Source: Candidatus Fermentithermobacillaceae bacterium UBA3951
GTDB lineage: Bacteria; Bacillota; Sulfobacillia; Fermentithermobacillales; Fermentithermobacillaceae
Direction: 5' to 3'
Assembly (NCBI GenBank): GCA_002385465.1
Contig: DGDN01000002.1
Location: forward strand, 1 to 30,947
DNA length: 30,947 nt
The notes beneath the pieces are model-generated. The model did not search any database. It saw only the letters and a list, made by a program, of their open reading frames with translations, and had not been told where the DNA came from. Of the stretch, positions 24,366-30,913 are shown one piece after another. Both the position numbers and the translations under genes were made by a program. Within the stretch, counting starts at the first letter, position 1. The number at the start of each line of letters is the position of its first letter.

Positions 24366-25442
24366 TCAATCGAACCGGCCAAAGCGGGCTCTAGCCAGCA
24401 CTGCCGCGCCTTTCGAGGCCGGTGTAGTGGAATGGAAGAGCCTGGCCTGAGGGAGCGCTTTGGAGAGTTCATCTTGAAGCGCGGCAAGGTAGGTCGCGCT
24501 CTTGAAACACCCTCCTCTTGCTGCGACATCCGGCGCCCGGAAGTCCAGATTTCCGGCTACGGCGCACACCATCTCGACCAGTAGGCTTGCTTCGGCCCGG
24601 AGGATCGCCACTGCTCCTTGGTCATGGAGCTCGTCTGCAGCTTTAAACACGACTTGTGAGAGGGCCGCGATATCCGTCCGGTCCATATCCAGCGTGAAAT
24701 GAATTAAGTCACGGGGCTTGGCTGCACCCGCGGCAGTTAGGAAGAGGTCTGTAAGCGGGGTCGAAGGTTCTCTCCCGTCGAACGCCCGCATCACTTTGCG
24801 GAGTCCGCTCAGTGCAATACTGTAAGCGCTCCCCTCGTCGCCGAGAAGGGCTCCGTACCCCCCTGCGGCCGCATAGCGCCCGTTCTTGACTCCGAAGCAG
24901 TTGGAACCGGTTCCGGCTATCACGACTATTCCGTCTCCTTCTCCGTGTGCGGCGGCCAGAGCAGAGTGAGTGTCTTCGACTATGGTGAAGGGGCAATCCC
25001 CAAAGAACTGGAGCACTGCGCGGCGGATTCGCCGGGGGTTGTCGTCGCCTGCTCCGGCGAGAGCCAGGCATGTCCCGGCAATGGATCCCAGGGTTATGCC
25101 GCTTAGTTTGAGGCTTTCATTGACGGCTGTCCGGATGGAATGCGCCAGCTCATCCCCGGACACGTAGTTTATGTTGGACGGGCCTCCCCGACCTGTACCC
25201 AGCACATTCCCGTTGTGGTCCATGACGCACGCTTCTGTGCTGGTCCCTCCGCCGTCAACGCCGAGGAAGAGCCGGAGCGGAGAATTCCCGGCATTTGCGG
25301 CATTGCTTCGGCTGCAGGGGTCGTTGCCGGCGTGATCTACATCTCGGCGGCTTCCTTCGTCCGGCTCTTGGGCGTACCGGGAATCCCTCGGAACGCAGGG
25401 GCTGTTACTGGTACAGGAAGTAGGTTTTTCGCCTTCGCTCAA
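24366..25442 (-). CDS. BadF/BcrA-type sugar kinase, probable MurNAc/GlcNAc kinase (MurK/NagK)
   Basis: ATP-dependent kinase of the BadF/BadG/BcrA/BcrD family. In this setting it most likely makes MurNAc-6-P and GlcNAc-6-P, as MurK of Clostridium acetobutylicum does. Phosphate-1 loop GVDGGGTSTE (61-70), GTGSNCFG and GDEGSAYSI follow the ASKHA order, and the C-terminus is complete. The frame overlaps the end of namZ by 38 bases. The only visible start before the first motif is the TTG at 25442, which leaves an unusual hydrophilic Cys/Ser/Asp-rich leader of about 55 residues. Some of this may be untranslated if a rare start is used. Confidence 0.88.
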   Translation of the reverse strand: MSEGEKPTSCTSNSPCVPRDSRYAQEPDEGSRRDVDHAGNDPCSRSNAANAGNSPLRLFLGVDGGGTSTEACVMDHNGNVLGTGRGGPSNINYVSGDELAHSIRTAVNESLKLSGITLGSIAGTCLALAGAGDDNPRRIRRAVLQFFGDCPFTIVEDTHSALAAAHGEGDGIVVIAGTGSNCFGVKNGRYAAAGGYGALLGDEGSAYSIALSGLRKVMRAFDGREPSTPLTDLFLTAAGAAKPRDLIHFTLDMDRTDIAALSQVVFKAADELHDQGAVAILRAEASLLVEMVCAVAGNLDFRAPDVAARGGCFKSATYLAALQDELSKALPQARLFHSTTPASKGAAVLARARFGRFD

Positions 25443-26616
25443 ACTCCGCCGCCTCCTCGCGCCATTTTGAGATAAGGTCGTTGGGTGAGCCTCCGTTCAT
25501 GAGGGCTTCCCTGAGGGCGGGTCCTCCTGCCAAGAGGTCCAGGTAATCTCTTCGTTTATCCTGCCGGATGATGTCTCCCTGCGCAGTAGGAGACTCGCCG
25601 GGTTGCTTTTCACCTTCCTCGGGCAAGTGCTCTCTTAGGGCGAATTCGGGGAAAAGGTCGCGCACCGTGAAGAGGAGCCTGAGCCCTAGTTCCACCGGGC
25701 GAACGGCCCTCTTGTCCACAACGTGGAACTGGACACCGCCGCATACCTTTCCAACATGCTTCCAATACCACGGAGTGAAGTAGGTCGGGCGAACCATAAC
25801 TCCCGGGAGGCCTTCTTTCATGAGCGCTTCGCCCAGGATATAGGGGTCTACATATGGTGCTCCCACCATCTCAAAAGGACTGGAGGTCCCCCGGCCTTCC
25901 GAGAGATTGGTCCCTTCCAGAAGGCATGTTCCGGGATAAAGGAGCGCCATGTCCAGGGTGGACGCTGCAGGCGAAGGAGGCACCCATGGTCCTATCCCCG
26001 TGTCGTCATAGAACTTACTCCGCTCCCATCCTTCGGCCTTCACAACACGGGGCGCAGGGAGGCCCAGCCTATCGGCTTCCATTAGGGCGATCTCCCCCAA
26101 AGTCATCCCGTGCCGGATGGCGACCGGAGCGTAGCAGACAAAGGACAGCTCTTGGGGTGAAGGGACGTTCCCTTCGACCGTCGCGCCGCCTATAGGGTTC
26201 GGGCGGTCCAGGACCACGAACGGGATATTGGCCTGAGCGGCCGCTCGCATCGCCCCGAGCATCGTCGACGGGTAAGTGTAGTAGCGTGCGCCGATATCCT
26301 GGATGTCGAATATGAGGACGTCGATCTTCGCGAGACTCTCAGGCGAGGGAACCCTTGATTCGCCGTAGAGGCTGTACACAGGTATCCCTGTCCGAGGGTC
26401 TGTCTCGTCCCCGACCCTGGCGCCCTCGGCGACATTGCCGCGGATGCCGTGCTCGGGAGAGAAGAGGGCCCCTATCCGGTAACCCTCATCCAACATTGCA
26501 TCGTAGTTCTGCCTTAGCTTAGAGTCCAGGCCGGTGTGATTAGTAATGAGACCGATTTCTTTGTCCTTAAACAGCCCTTCTCTCAGCATCTTCTCGAGGC
26601 CGGTCGCTACCTTCAC
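25405..26616 (-). CDS. namZ: Exo-beta-N-acetylmuramidase NamZ (DUF1343, GH171)
   Basis: Family known to cleave terminal MurNAc from glycan chains; in Bacillus it is encoded with murQ, amiE and nagZ. Conserved segments are GLITNHTGLD, FSPEHGIRG, SLYGESRVPSPE, FDIQDIGARYYTYPST, VVLDRPNPIGG and IRHGMTLGEIALME. The GTG at 26616 is chosen because GGGGAGG lies 6-7 bases upstream; the longer frame from 26682 has no good site. The 403-aa product begins MKVATGLEKML with no signal peptide, unlike exported homologues. It is the first gene of the wall-recycling run. Its ribosome site lies in a 9-bp inverted repeat. Confidence 0.9.
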   Translation of the reverse strand: MKVATGLEKMLREGLFKDKEIGLITNHTGLDSKLRQNYDAMLDEGYRIGALFSPEHGIRGNVAEGARVGDETDPRTGIPVYSLYGESRVPSPESLAKIDVLIFDIQDIGARYYTYPSTMLGAMRAAAQANIPFVVLDRPNPIGGATVEGNVPSPQELSFVCYAPVAIRHGMTLGEIALMEADRLGLPAPRVVKAEGWERSKFYDDTGIGPWVPPSPAASTLDMALLYPGTCLLEGTNLSEGRGTSSPFEMVGAPYVDPYILGEALMKEGLPGVMVRPTYFTPWYWKHVGKVCGGVQFHVVDKRAVRPVELGLRLLFTVRDLFPEFALREHLPEEGEKQPGESPTAQGDIIRQDKRRDYLDLLAGGPALREALMNGGSPNDLISKWREEAAEFERRRKTYFLYQ

Positions 26617-26624
26617 AAAATGCA

Positions 26625-26666
26625 CCTCCCCGGTCCACTTCAAGCGAGATTCTGTGTCCGGGGAGG
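26625..26666 (-). promoter_or_regulatory. Inverted repeat covering the namZ Shine-Dalgarno site
   Basis: CCTCCCCGG (26625-26633) and CCGGGGAGG (26658-26666) are perfect complements separated by 24 bases. On the minus-strand RNA the downstream arm contains the GGGGAGG that serves the GTG at 26616, so folding would hide the ribosome site. A pairing partner, ligand or protein that opens it is not visible. Confidence 0.55.
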
Positions 26667-26790
26667 CAGTTCCTCTATTCATATGGCCTGCGAGTATGTG
26701 GCCGGTAGGAGAAGCCGCCTGAAAGGCAAGAATGGACGCTGTCGCCGGCCGGGGCTCAAGGGTCGCGTGCGTACCGGCGCGCAGTTGTTG

Positions 26791-27336
26791 CTAGAAGATA
26801 TCCTGGCCTTTGATTCCCGCTGCAACCTTCTCAGGAAGCGCCCTCAAGACTATATAGGCAACTACGGTGTTTAGACCCGCGTGTGCCACGTTGAACGGTA
26901 CGATCACAGGCACAATCATCGACAAGACGGTTTGTCTTGGAACTCCCAGGTAAATGGGAGTGACGAGGAGGTTGAAAGGAACCATGAGCGCGACTCTGGT
27001 CAGGATCCCTGCCAACATCGGGAAGTGAAGGTGGCGGGTCCTCTTGGCCAGAAGCCCGACGACAATAGCCATTCCTCCTGAAGCGATGAAGTGCATCAGG
27101 ATGCCCCACGGGCCACCCTCACCAGTGACCGCGGCAAAAAGGACCGAGTTGACGAGGGCGCATGTGGCTCCGGAGACCGGCCCCATAAAGACGGCCGCCA
27201 CCAGCGTCGGCACATCTCCCGGCGCGAGCTTGAGGAAAGGAGCAGGTGGATAGGAGAACGCCAGGACTAGCTCAAACACAAAAGACATAGCTGCAAGGAT
27301 GGCTGTTAGGACTAATGGTAGGTACTTGCGGTTCAT
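26791..27336 (-). CDS. ribU: Riboflavin ECF transporter S component RibU
   Basis: A 181-aa membrane protein of the RibU family that binds riboflavin and works with the ECF energising module. The N-terminal AFSYPPAPFLKLAPGDVPTL is the typical F-P-x-A-P-F-L-K-x-x-x-x-D-[IV]-P motif. About six hydrophobic segments follow, with MVPFNLLVTPIYLGVPR near the C-terminal third. The ATG at 27336 has GAGGGGGA 6-7 bases upstream. An FMN riboswitch directly upstream confirms the substrate. No rib biosynthesis or EcfA/T genes are in the window. Confidence 0.95.
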   Translation of the reverse strand: MNRKYLPLVLTAILAAMSFVFELVLAFSYPPAPFLKLAPGDVPTLVAAVFMGPVSGATCALVNSVLFAAVTGEGGPWGILMHFIASGGMAIVVGLLAKRTRHLHFPMLAGILTRVALMVPFNLLVTPIYLGVPRQTVLSMIVPVIVPFNVAHAGLNTVVAYIVLRALPEKVAAGIKGQDIF

Positions 27337-27342
27337 TACGAT

Positions 27343-27390
27343 TCCCCCTCACAAGATCTGCAGAGGGGGACCCCCGGGGGAGCCTTGTGA
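27343..27390 (-). promoter_or_regulatory. Likely expression platform between the FMN aptamer and ribU
   Basis: On the minus-strand RNA, CCCCCTC (27369-27363) can pair with GAGGGGG (27350-27344), which is the ribU Shine-Dalgarno site, around a 12-base loop. A competing stem TCACAAG (27390-27384) / CTTGTGA (27355-27349), together with GGGGG (27375-27371) pairing to the same C-run, would free the site. There is no T-run, so control is probably at translation. Confidence 0.6.
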
Positions 27391-27397
27391 TCGACAC

Positions 27398-27537
27398 GAT
27401 CTTCTCTCATCCGGACTATACCGTCGGCCCCGGAATTCCACCGGGTCAGTCGCTTATGCGAGTCGCGGGCTGTAACCGCCGGTCAGGATTTGCGGTCCGT
27501 ACATACTGTTCGGCCGCTCACCTTGCCCCGAAGATCC
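27398..27537 (-). ncRNA. FMN riboswitch (RFN element)
   Basis: The minus strand carries the RFN consensus blocks in order: GGATCTTCGGGGCAAGGTGA at the 5' side, GACCGGCGGTTACAGCCCGC, a variable arm, GACCCGGTGGAATTCCGG, GGCCGACGGTATAGTCCGGA, and the closing AGAGAAGATC that pairs with the first block. When FMN binds it should lower expression of the downstream riboflavin importer. It starts about 7 bases after the predicted transcription start. Confidence 0.96.
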
Positions 27538-27550
27538 TCTCCGAGAATCT

Positions 27551-27580
27551 ACTCTAGCATTTGGCGCGAAGCGGGGTCAA
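27551..27580 (-). promoter_or_regulatory. Promoter of the FMN riboswitch-ribU unit
   Basis: On the minus strand TTGACC (27575-27580, five of six consensus bases) and TAGAGT (27551-27556, four of six) are 18 bases apart. Transcription would begin near 27544, just before the aptamer, which supports the assignment. Confidence 0.65.
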
Positions 27581-27627
27581 CACGTCTAGAGCCGTAAAAA
27601 CCAAGCTCTGGCTGGGATTGGACAGGG

Positions 27628-28206
27628 CTACCTCAATAGCCCTCTCCACGGAGAGTTTTCGTCTTCATCAAGCCTTCTTGACTGCAAGACCACGTCGTCT
27701 CTCACCAGGGGATCGCGGATGAGGATGCTCCAGGCGTCGAGAACTCTCTCGACAAATTGGCTGCTAAGGGGATGTTGCTCTGGGTTCCGGACCAGAGGGC
27801 AAATGAGACTTCCCGTGAGCCTATCCAGCCTCACTGAGAGCTCTCCTTCTCGACTGAGGTAAGGCATTAGCGGAAAGGTCCTGCACTGAACCGGCCTTTT
27901 TTCTCTGGGACACGTCCCGTTGCACACAACGAATGCCACCAGGCCCCTCCAGGACTCCGGAAAGTCGTGATGCCTGGCCGACTTGTAGCTCCACTTAAGC
28001 CAGGGTTCGCGCCCGCTGAACATGACTTCCTCGCCCGGTAGGAGATACATACCCACTCCGGGCTCATACTCTTGGCAGCATCTCTGCCCGCACAGGTCGC
28101 CGCAGTCGGAGTCAATGGCCGGGATGTCGAGAAGGCGATAGACCCTCTCGAAGTCTTCTTTCTTGAGAGTTGATTTCACCAGTCGTCTGCGAATGAATCC
28201 CAGCAT
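27628..28206 (-). CDS. Cys-rich YkgJ-like protein
   Basis: A 192-aa soluble protein with two Cys clusters resembling the zinc/iron-chelating YkgJ (CxxCxxCC) family. The first cluster is DCGDLCGQRCC (Cys35, 39, 43, 44). The second is CNGTCPREKRPVQCRTFP (Cys95, 99, 108), where R-P-x-x-C-R-x-[FY]-P is the family hallmark; another Cys follows in SLICPL. Function of the family is unknown; metal or Fe-S binding is likely. The ATG at 28206 has GGAAGTGG upstream; a TTG at 28239 would add 11 residues. It lies between ddh and the ribU promoter on the same strand. Confidence 0.75.
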   Translation of the reverse strand: MLGFIRRRLVKSTLKKEDFERVYRLLDIPAIDSDCGDLCGQRCCQEYEPGVGMYLLPGEEVMFSGREPWLKWSYKSARHHDFPESWRGLVAFVVCNGTCPREKRPVQCRTFPLMPYLSREGELSVRLDRLTGSLICPLVRNPEQHPLSSQFVERVLDAWSILIRDPLVRDDVVLQSRRLDEDENSPWRGLLR

Positions 28207-28247
28207 ATGACCACTTCCATTTAGTCTCAAGACTCTCAACCGACGAA

Positions 28248-28272
28248 CGGACCTGTCCCGAGGACAGGTCCG
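28248..28272 (-). terminator. Perfect 11-bp hairpin after ddh
   Basis: CGGACCTGTCC (28248-28258) pairs with GGACAGGTCCG (28262-28272) around a 3-base loop. On the minus strand it follows the end of ddh and is trailed only by TTCGTCGGTT, so the U-tract is poor. A second inverted repeat, GTAAGTA 28287-28293 / TACTTAC 28310-28316, lies just upstream of it on that strand. It is a probable weak or factor-assisted terminator. Confidence 0.45.
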
Positions 28273-28331
28273 AACAACTTCCGTCTGTAAGTACTTGCCG
28301 GCTTCCTGCTACTTACCGGCGTCCTCAGGCA

Positions 28332-29222
28332 CTACACCAATTGCTTGAGGGTCTCCTCGATATCCCCCGCGACCAGTGCGACCGGAGGCACTTCGGGCAG
28401 GGTGTAGCAGCCCGGAGCCATCCTCGTCGAAGCCCGCGCCGCGGCCACCATAACTTGGGCAGTAGCCGAGGGGTTGGTGATCCTCATCTTGAGCTCCATT
28501 ACCTGGTTCTCCGCAGTGCCTGCGGCGCCGAACCGTTGTAGCAGCACGCCGTGTCCCATGGCCTCAAGCTCCATAACGTTGCTTACTTTGGTGACCCTCG
28601 TCTCGTCATTTACGAAATAGGGGTCTTTCCTGATCGCTTCGGCCACCTGGTCAAAGTCGGCGCCTTCTTCGAGTTCCACATAGACATCCCTCTTGTGGGT
28701 TCCGAATCCGGCGGGGAGCGTCATGGACAGAGCGTTCTTGACACCCGGTATTGCCTTCACGGCAACTGTGTGTCCCATGCTCATCCCCGGGCCGAAGTTG
28801 GTGTATGTAAGTCCTCTCGGGGCCATGGCCTGGAACAGCATGCGGATCACCGAGTCGGTGCCCGGATCCCATCCGGCGGCAATCACCGAGACGCTGCCGT
28901 GTTCCCTGGCGCACTTGCCGAGGTCTCTCCTTAGTGCCATTAGAGGATCGCCGTGGATATCGAAACTGTCTACCGTGTTGATCCCCTTCTTCAAGTAAAG
29001 AGGGGCTAACTCCGGAACCTGCCGGGACGGTGCGGTGAGGACTGCTACATCTACCTTGCCCAGTTCATCCACTGAGGCGACTACGGGGCAGTCCAGCCCT
29101 GGGTTCTCAGGCCTTCTCCTCACGACTCCCGCCAGTTCCATGTCGGGGGCCTGGCGAATGCACTCAATGGCTTCTCTCCCTACGTTCCCATAACCGACTA
29201 CGCAGACTCTGATTTTCTCCAT
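28332..29222 (-). CDS. ddh: Meso-diaminopimelate D-dehydrogenase
   Basis: NADPH-dependent enzyme that aminates L-2-amino-6-oxopimelate (tetrahydrodipicolinate) directly to meso-DAP for lysine and the cell wall, or runs in reverse. The Rossmann loop is at VVGYGNVGREA near the N-terminus. DSFDIHGD, AGWDPGTDS and the family-specific FGPGMSMGHTVAVK follow, then GFGTHKRDVYVELEEG. From the ATG at 29222 the 296 aa are close to the usual 320-330 but somewhat short. GGAGGT lies 10 bases upstream of this ATG and 4 upstream of an in-frame GTG at 29228. It has its own promoter. Confidence 0.94.
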   Translation of the reverse strand: MEKIRVCVVGYGNVGREAIECIRQAPDMELAGVVRRRPENPGLDCPVVASVDELGKVDVAVLTAPSRQVPELAPLYLKKGINTVDSFDIHGDPLMALRRDLGKCAREHGSVSVIAAGWDPGTDSVIRMLFQAMAPRGLTYTNFGPGMSMGHTVAVKAIPGVKNALSMTLPAGFGTHKRDVYVELEEGADFDQVAEAIRKDPYFVNDETRVTKVSNVMELEAMGHGVLLQRFGAAGTAENQVMELKMRITNPSATAQVMVAAARASTRMAPGCYTLPEVPPVALVAGDIEETLKQLV

Positions 29223-29310
29223 CGCCACGCTGACCTCCACCTTCCGTTGTTCCCGTGCTTCTCCTGCTTCTCATGCTCCTCTTGCACGAGCAAACCTCCC
29301 GGAAAACCAC

Positions 29311-29369
29311 ATGGAACCCGAGTTCCATCACCGGAACTAATTAGACCGCTTGTCCCGCGGCGGAGTCAA
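29311..29369 (-). promoter_or_regulatory. ddh promoter and leader hairpin
   Basis: On the minus strand TTGACT (29364-29369) and TCTAAT (29340-29345), each five of six consensus bases, are 18 bases apart, giving a start near 29333. About 5 bases later the leader has a perfect stem ATGGAAC 29311-29317 / GTTCCAT 29322-29328 with a 4-base loop. The remaining leader is purine-rich. No lysine riboswitch consensus was seen. The rest of the 404-base gap to ccdA holds no gene. Confidence 0.6.
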
Positions 29370-29544
29370 GCTGTGGGAGCTGAGGGGAGTTCCCAAAATC
29401 CCTCGTGCTGCCGTCATGTCCAACCCTGCATTTTGCGTATTCTGACCATATTGAGCCATTGAGGATGGTACAATTCTCATAGACTCGGAGACCAGCCAGA
29501 AGCGCATTCCGGCGGATGGATCCGAATGGGAATACTGCGATTGG

Positions 29545-29562
29545 CCCGGACTTCAGTCCGGG
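29545..29562 (+). other. Hairpin in the ccdA leader
   Basis: CCCGGAC (29545-29551) and GTCCGGG (29556-29562) form a perfect 7-bp stem with a TTCA loop, followed by AGCTTTCTT. It lies 64 bases before the ccdA start and could be an attenuator or mRNA-stabilising stem. No well-spaced promoter was placed for ccdA. Confidence 0.4.
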
Positions 29563-29626
29563 AGCTTTCTTGAAGACCGGTCCCAGTGCCGGTAAAGACC
29601 TGAGAGGAACCTTGAGGAGGACGCAA

Positions 29627-30361
29627 ATGGACCTATCCAGCCCGTATTTCGGACCGCTCTACGCTCTGATCGCGGGGGTCCTCGCTTCTGCGAGTCCGTG
29701 CGCTTTGGCGGCCATTCCCCTGGTGATAGGCCATATGGCAGGGACGTCGCCGGACGCGGGAAAGGGCGCCCGCGTCCGCGAACTTCTCTTTTTCCTTCTT
29801 GGAATGGCAATGGCCCTTACCTTCGTAGGAGTGATTGCAGCCGTGTTGGGGAGGTCTCTCATCCTGACGGCTCCCTGGATCCGGTGGGTGGCGGGGCTGG
29901 CCTTCCTCGTTGCAGGGGCTTCCTACTTGGGATTGGTTGGAGGTTCGAAGACGTGCTCAGTGCCGCTTGCTATTCCTGACGACTCCGAGGGTGTTGAGGG
30001 CATGCGCGAGAAGGCGCCGGACGCAACTACCGGTTCCTCCTTCGCGGTGCGGCGAGCGCTATCCGGCCTGGCCATGGGCGCTTTGTACGGGCTGTCGGCA
30101 TCGCCGTGCGCCACTCCGGCGCTTCTTTCTATACTCGCCTTGGTTGCCGTAAGCGGGTCCGTGAGCCGCGGAGTGCTCTTGCTCTTTGCTTACTCCATCG
30201 GCCAATCGGTGCTGGTCGCTGTTTCGGGACTCGCGACGTCCAGGTTCCAGTCTGTACTGGCAAGCAGCCGTGGACAGAAGGCGGTCGACGCTCTCAGAAA
30301 ACTCGGCGGGACCGTGATAATAGGCTTTGGACTGTACCTTATTCTCAGGCCATATCTTTAG
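29627..30361 (+). CDS. ccdA: Cytochrome c biogenesis / thiol-disulfide transport protein CcdA
   Basis: Six-helix membrane protein that passes electrons from cytoplasmic thioredoxin to extracytoplasmic thiol proteins. The paired redox cysteines sit in matching repeats, SASPCALAAIP (Cys25) and SASPCATPAL (Cys161), as expected for the internally duplicated family. At 244 aa it has normal length, and the loop between the halves carries a third Cys (110). The ATG at 29627 has GAGGAGG 6-8 bases upstream; the in-frame ATG at 29516 would add a non-conserved tail. The thioredoxin-like gene follows 29 bases later and is the likely partner. Confidence 0.92.
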   Translation: MDLSSPYFGPLYALIAGVLASASPCALAAIPLVIGHMAGTSPDAGKGARVRELLFFLLGMAMALTFVGVIAAVLGRSLILTAPWIRWVAGLAFLVAGASYLGLVGGSKTCSVPLAIPDDSEGVEGMREKAPDATTGSSFAVRRALSGLAMGALYGLSASPCATPALLSILALVAVSGSVSRGVLLLFAYSIGQSVLVAVSGLATSRFQSVLASSRGQKAVDALRKLGGTVIIGFGLYLILRPYL

Positions 30362-30390
30362 AGACAGTGCTCCGGGGCGTAGGAGGGGAA

Positions 30391-30858
30391 ATGATGACGA
30401 ACGGGCGTGAATTGACTAAACCCCCTGCAGGCCGGCGCTTTCAGGCCATGGGCCTTGCGCTCATACTCGTATTCTTGGGGTTCTGGTACCTCTGGGAAGC
30501 CAGGCTCTCGCGTACCGGTGAGGAGATCACACAGCTTGTGGATGTCTCGCCCGATGACTTATCCAAGATGCTCGGGCAGGGAAAACCGGTAGTCCTGGAG
30601 TTCTACACAAACGCTTGCCCGTGGTGTGCCGCCATTGAACCTGAACTCGAACTCCTAAGCGAGGTCTACGGGAAGCAGATCATTGTCGCCAAGATGAACG
30701 CCGAGAAGTACCCCGTTGAAGCAGTAAAATACCAGATAACCGGCGTGCCGGCTCTAATCCTTTTCGACTCCGAAGGTTCCCCCCTCGCCATCGCATCGGG
30801 ATACAGGGAATTCGATCAGATCGTGGAGATCCTGAAGGACTATAAGCTGGTCACCTGA
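30391..30858 (+). CDS. Membrane-anchored thioredoxin-like protein
   Basis: A 155-aa protein with an N-terminal signal anchor (about residues 19-36, MGLALILVFLGFWYLW) and an outward thioredoxin domain. The redox motif is C-P-W-C (Cys76, Cys79) in FYTNACPWCAAIEPE, unlike the usual WCGPC, and the cis-Pro is in GVPALILF. Probably an extracytoplasmic disulfide reductase or thiol carrier fed by CcdA. The ATG pair at 30391 has AGGAGGGG directly upstream; the frame is open further upstream only because it runs inside ccdA in another frame. Confidence 0.92.
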   Translation: MMTNGRELTKPPAGRRFQAMGLALILVFLGFWYLWEARLSRTGEEITQLVDVSPDDLSKMLGQGKPVVLEFYTNACPWCAAIEPELELLSEVYGKQIIVAKMNAEKYPVEAVKYQITGVPALILFDSEGSPLAIASGYREFDQIVEILKDYKLVT

Positions 30859-30889
30859 CTCCGTGGAGGCATGAGCGCCGGAGGCGTCT

Positions 30890-30908
30890 TCCGGGCACGG
30901 ACCCCGGA
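30890..30908. terminator. Hairpin between convergent gene ends
   Basis: TCCGGG (30890-30895) pairs with CCCGGA (30903-30908) around a 7-base loop. It lies between the end of the thioredoxin gene and the probable end of a minus-strand gene, where a two-way terminator is expected, but there is no T-run. Confidence 0.3.
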
Positions 30909-30913
30909 GCGGC

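Noticed and set aside
29222..29333. Lysine riboswitch in the ddh leader
   Set aside because: The leader is only about 110 bases and lacks the lysine-aptamer consensus.
29247..29462. A 71-codon Cys-rich plus-strand frame in the ddh-ccdA gap
   Set aside because: No ribosome site, and the cysteines come from a pyrimidine-rich stretch that is the reverse of the purine-rich ddh leader.
30106..30390. Upstream extension of the thioredoxin frame
   Set aside because: It lies inside ccdA in another frame and lacks a ribosome site; the ATG at 30391 has a strong one and is followed by the signal anchor.
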